Source of the DNA: Planctomycetia bacterium
GTDB lineage: Bacteria; Planctomycetota; PLA2; JAEUHO01
Reading direction: 5' to 3'
DNA length: 17,472 nucleotides
NCBI GenBank assembly: GCA_030618975.1
Contig: JAUXCH010000021.1
Span: forward strand, 1 to 17,472
The position numbers and the translations under genes are program-made. This document shows, one piece after another, positions 14,738-17,472 of this stretch; within the stretch, counting starts at the first letter, position 1, and each line of letters starts with the position of its first letter. The notes below the pieces were generated by a model, which had not been told where the DNA came from, ran no database searches, and saw nothing but the letters and a program-made list of their open reading frames with translations.

Positions 14738-15244
14738 ATGCGTCAAGAACTCGATTACATCGACCAGGAAACCGCGGAGGGCTTGGACCTCACCGACCGG
14801 GTGATCAAGATCAACCGGTCTGCGAAGGTGATGAAGGGCGGGCGCCGATTCGGCTTCAGCGCGCTCGTCGTCCTTGGCGATGGCAAGGGCACCGTCGGGA
14901 TCGGCTTCGGCAAGGCTCGCGAGGTGCCTCCTGCCGTCGAGAAGGCCGTGGCTGATGCGAGGAAGCACCTCGTGCGTGTCTCGCTCGTCGGCACCACCTT
15001 CCCGCATGCCACCGTCGCGGAGTTCCGCTCCAGCAGGGTGAAGCTCCTCCCGGCCGCGCCGGGAACGGGCCTCCTGGCCGGGGCAGCGGTTCGTGCCGTG
15101 CTCGAGGCCGCGGGCGTCCGAGACGCCCTCACCAAGGCGCTGGGCAGCAAGAACCCCATGAATCTGGCAAAGGCCACGTTCGAAGGGCTCGTCTCCATGC
15201 GCACGAAGAGCGACGTGGCGGCCCTCCGGGGAGTGCAGATCTGA
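14738..15244 (+). CDS. rpsE: 30S ribosomal protein S5
   Basis: Small-subunit protein at the mRNA entry channel, affecting accuracy and spectinomycin response; 168 residues. The double-stranded-RNA-binding-like domain reads VMKGGRRFGFSALVVLGDGK and VGIGFGKAREVPPAVEKAV. The C-terminal domain has AAPGTGLLAGAAVRAVLEAA and GSKNPMNLAKATFEGL. TAGGAG lies just upstream of the ATG. The TGA overlaps the rplO ATG by one base, leaving no room for rpmD (L30), which usually sits here. Confidence 0.98.
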   Translation: MRQELDYIDQETAEGLDLTDRVIKINRSAKVMKGGRRFGFSALVVLGDGKGTVGIGFGKAREVPPAVEKAVADARKHLVRVSLVGTTFPHATVAEFRSSRVKLLPAAPGTGLLAGAAVRAVLEAAGVRDALTKALGSKNPMNLAKATFEGLVSMRTKSDVAALRGVQI

Positions 15245-15758
15245 TGGATCTCCAGGACGTCCGCAAGATCAAGGTTGCCCGCAAGAAGCGCCACCGCGTC
15301 GGACGCGGTCAAGGGTCGGGGTGGGGGACTACCGCGGGCCGCGGACACAAGGGTCAGGGCCAGCGCTCCGGAAACGTCATCCGCCTCCACTTCGAAGGCG
15401 GACAGATGCCGATCTACCGCCGCCTGCCGAAGAAGGGCTTCTCGAACTCGCCCTTCAAGCTCCGCTACCACGTCGTCAACGTCGGCGACCTCGAGCACCG
15501 CTGCGAGGCTGGCGCCGCCGTGGACCTCGAGGCCCTCAAGGCCGTCGGTCTCGCGCCCAAGAAGGCCAAGTTCCTCAAGATTCTCGGGTGGGGCGAGGTC
15601 ACCAAGGCCCTGACCGTGAGCGCTCACGCCGTCAGCGAGGGTGCCCGTCGAAAGATCGAAGCGGCCTCCGGCTCCGTGTCGATCCTCCGCACCCGGCCCG
15701 CGCCCCGTCCGCGAGGAGTCAAGAAGCAGCGGCCCGCCGCTAACGCCCGAGGCGAGTC

Positions 15759-15762
<4 letters not shown>
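15244..15762 (+). CDS. rplO: 50S ribosomal protein L15
   Basis: Late-assembly large-subunit protein; 172 residues, longer than the usual 145-150. The glycine-rich N-terminus (RVGRGQGSGWGTTAGRGHKG) is diagnostic, followed by FEGGQMPIYRRLPKKGFSN and the C-terminal VSAHAVSEGARRKIEAASGSV. The extra length is a basic, Pro/Arg/Ala-rich tail (about the last 30 residues). The start overlaps rpsE (TGATG), and its TGA overlaps the GTG of secY (GTGA). Confidence 0.97.
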
Positions 15763-17072
<1,310 letters not shown>

Positions 17073-17076
17073 TCCG

Positions 17077-17472
17077 ATGCACGTGATCCTCCTAGGTCCG
17101 CCAGGCGCCGGCAAGGGAACCCAGGCCGAGTTGCTCGCAGCAGCCAACGACCTGGTGCACCTCAGTACCGGCGATCTGCTGCGGACGGCCGTCTCGGCCG
17201 GCACGGAGCTGGGCCTCCAGGCGAAGGGCGCCATGGACCGCGGTGAGCTCGTCCCCGACGCGCTCGTCCTGGCTCTCCTTGCCGAGCGCTTCGACGGGGC
17301 GGGGCCCGATACGGGTTTCCTCCTGGACGGCTTCCCCCGAAACGTGAGTCAAGCCGAGGCGCTCGGGCAGAAGTTCGGCGAGGACGCCATCGAGCACGTC
17401 GTCCACCTCCAGCTCGATGACGAGGAGATCCTCCGGCGTCTGCTCGCCCGTGGGCGGGAGGACGACGACGAG
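17077..17472 (+). CDS. adk: Adenylate kinase, 3'-truncated by the window edge
   Basis: Interconverts ATP + AMP and 2 ADP in the cytoplasm. The first 132 codons are visible and the frame is open at the window end. The P-loop is GPPGAGKGTQ (residues 7-16). The AMP-binding signature is LSTGDLLR (29-36) and the family signature FLLDGFPRN (81-89). After RRLLAR the sequence goes straight to GREDDDE, where long-form enzymes insert a LID domain of about 30 residues, so this looks like the short, LID-less form. AGGAAGAGG lies upstream of the ATG, overlapping the end of secY. adk after secY is a common arrangement. Confidence 0.96.
   Translation, partial: MHVILLGPPGAGKGTQAELLAAANDLVHLSTGDLLRTAVSAGTELGLQAKGAMDRGELVPDALVLALLAERFDGAGPDTGFLLDGFPRNVSQAEALGQKFGEDAIEHVVHLQLDDEEILRRLLARGREDDDE

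Overview
The window is a high-GC bacterial ribosomal-protein superoperon (str - S10 - spc order), all on the + strand apart from one broken minus-strand gene. Gene content and residue signatures point to Planctomycetota or a close relative. These include the RpoC start CRGFNADFDGDQ, an S7 ending in AHFAW, the L2 motif HPMGGGEGR, an S10 reading RMEAYDH...YTVLRSPH, and no L30 gene. This assignment is recognition of sequence style, not a tree, and I hold it at moderate confidence.

Layout. 1-2839 is the 3' two-thirds of rpoC, cut by the window edge just before the catalytic NADFDGD motif. A strong hairpin follows, then rpsL and rpsG (3001-3866), closed by another hairpin. 3867-4709 interrupts the usual str operon and holds a frame-broken minus-strand gene with a carboxypeptidase-regulatory-like motif. 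fusA (4710-6773) is followed by 499 bases without a convincing gene but with a promoter candidate and a hairpin. From 7273 onward runs a tight cluster: rpsJ, rplD, rplW, rplB, rpsS, rplV, rpsC, rplP, rpmC, rpsQ, rplN, rplX, rplE, rpsN, rpsH, rplF, rplR, rpsE, rplO, secY and the start of adk. Many junctions overlap by 1-4 bases (ATGA, GTGA, TGATG), so this part is almost certainly one transcript.

How the genes work together. RpoC is the catalytic half of RNA polymerase. The ribosomal proteins build both subunits, and EF-G drives translocation or recycling. SecY is the export channel that ribosomes dock on, and Adk balances adenine nucleotides.

Departures from the standard cluster. rpsJ has an in-frame TAG exactly where Lys30 should be. 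rplC (L3), normally between rpsJ and rplD, is absent; tuf and rpmD (L30) are absent too. L4 and S17 carry C-terminal tails built on perfect tandem DNA repeats. S12 has Arg at position 88, a known streptomycin-resistance state. EF-G lacks the usual GGRGQYGHV-type motif at the start of domain IV. I found no CRISPR array, tRNA, intact mobile element or convincing new defence or metabolic system; the window is mostly core housekeeping with a few real oddities.
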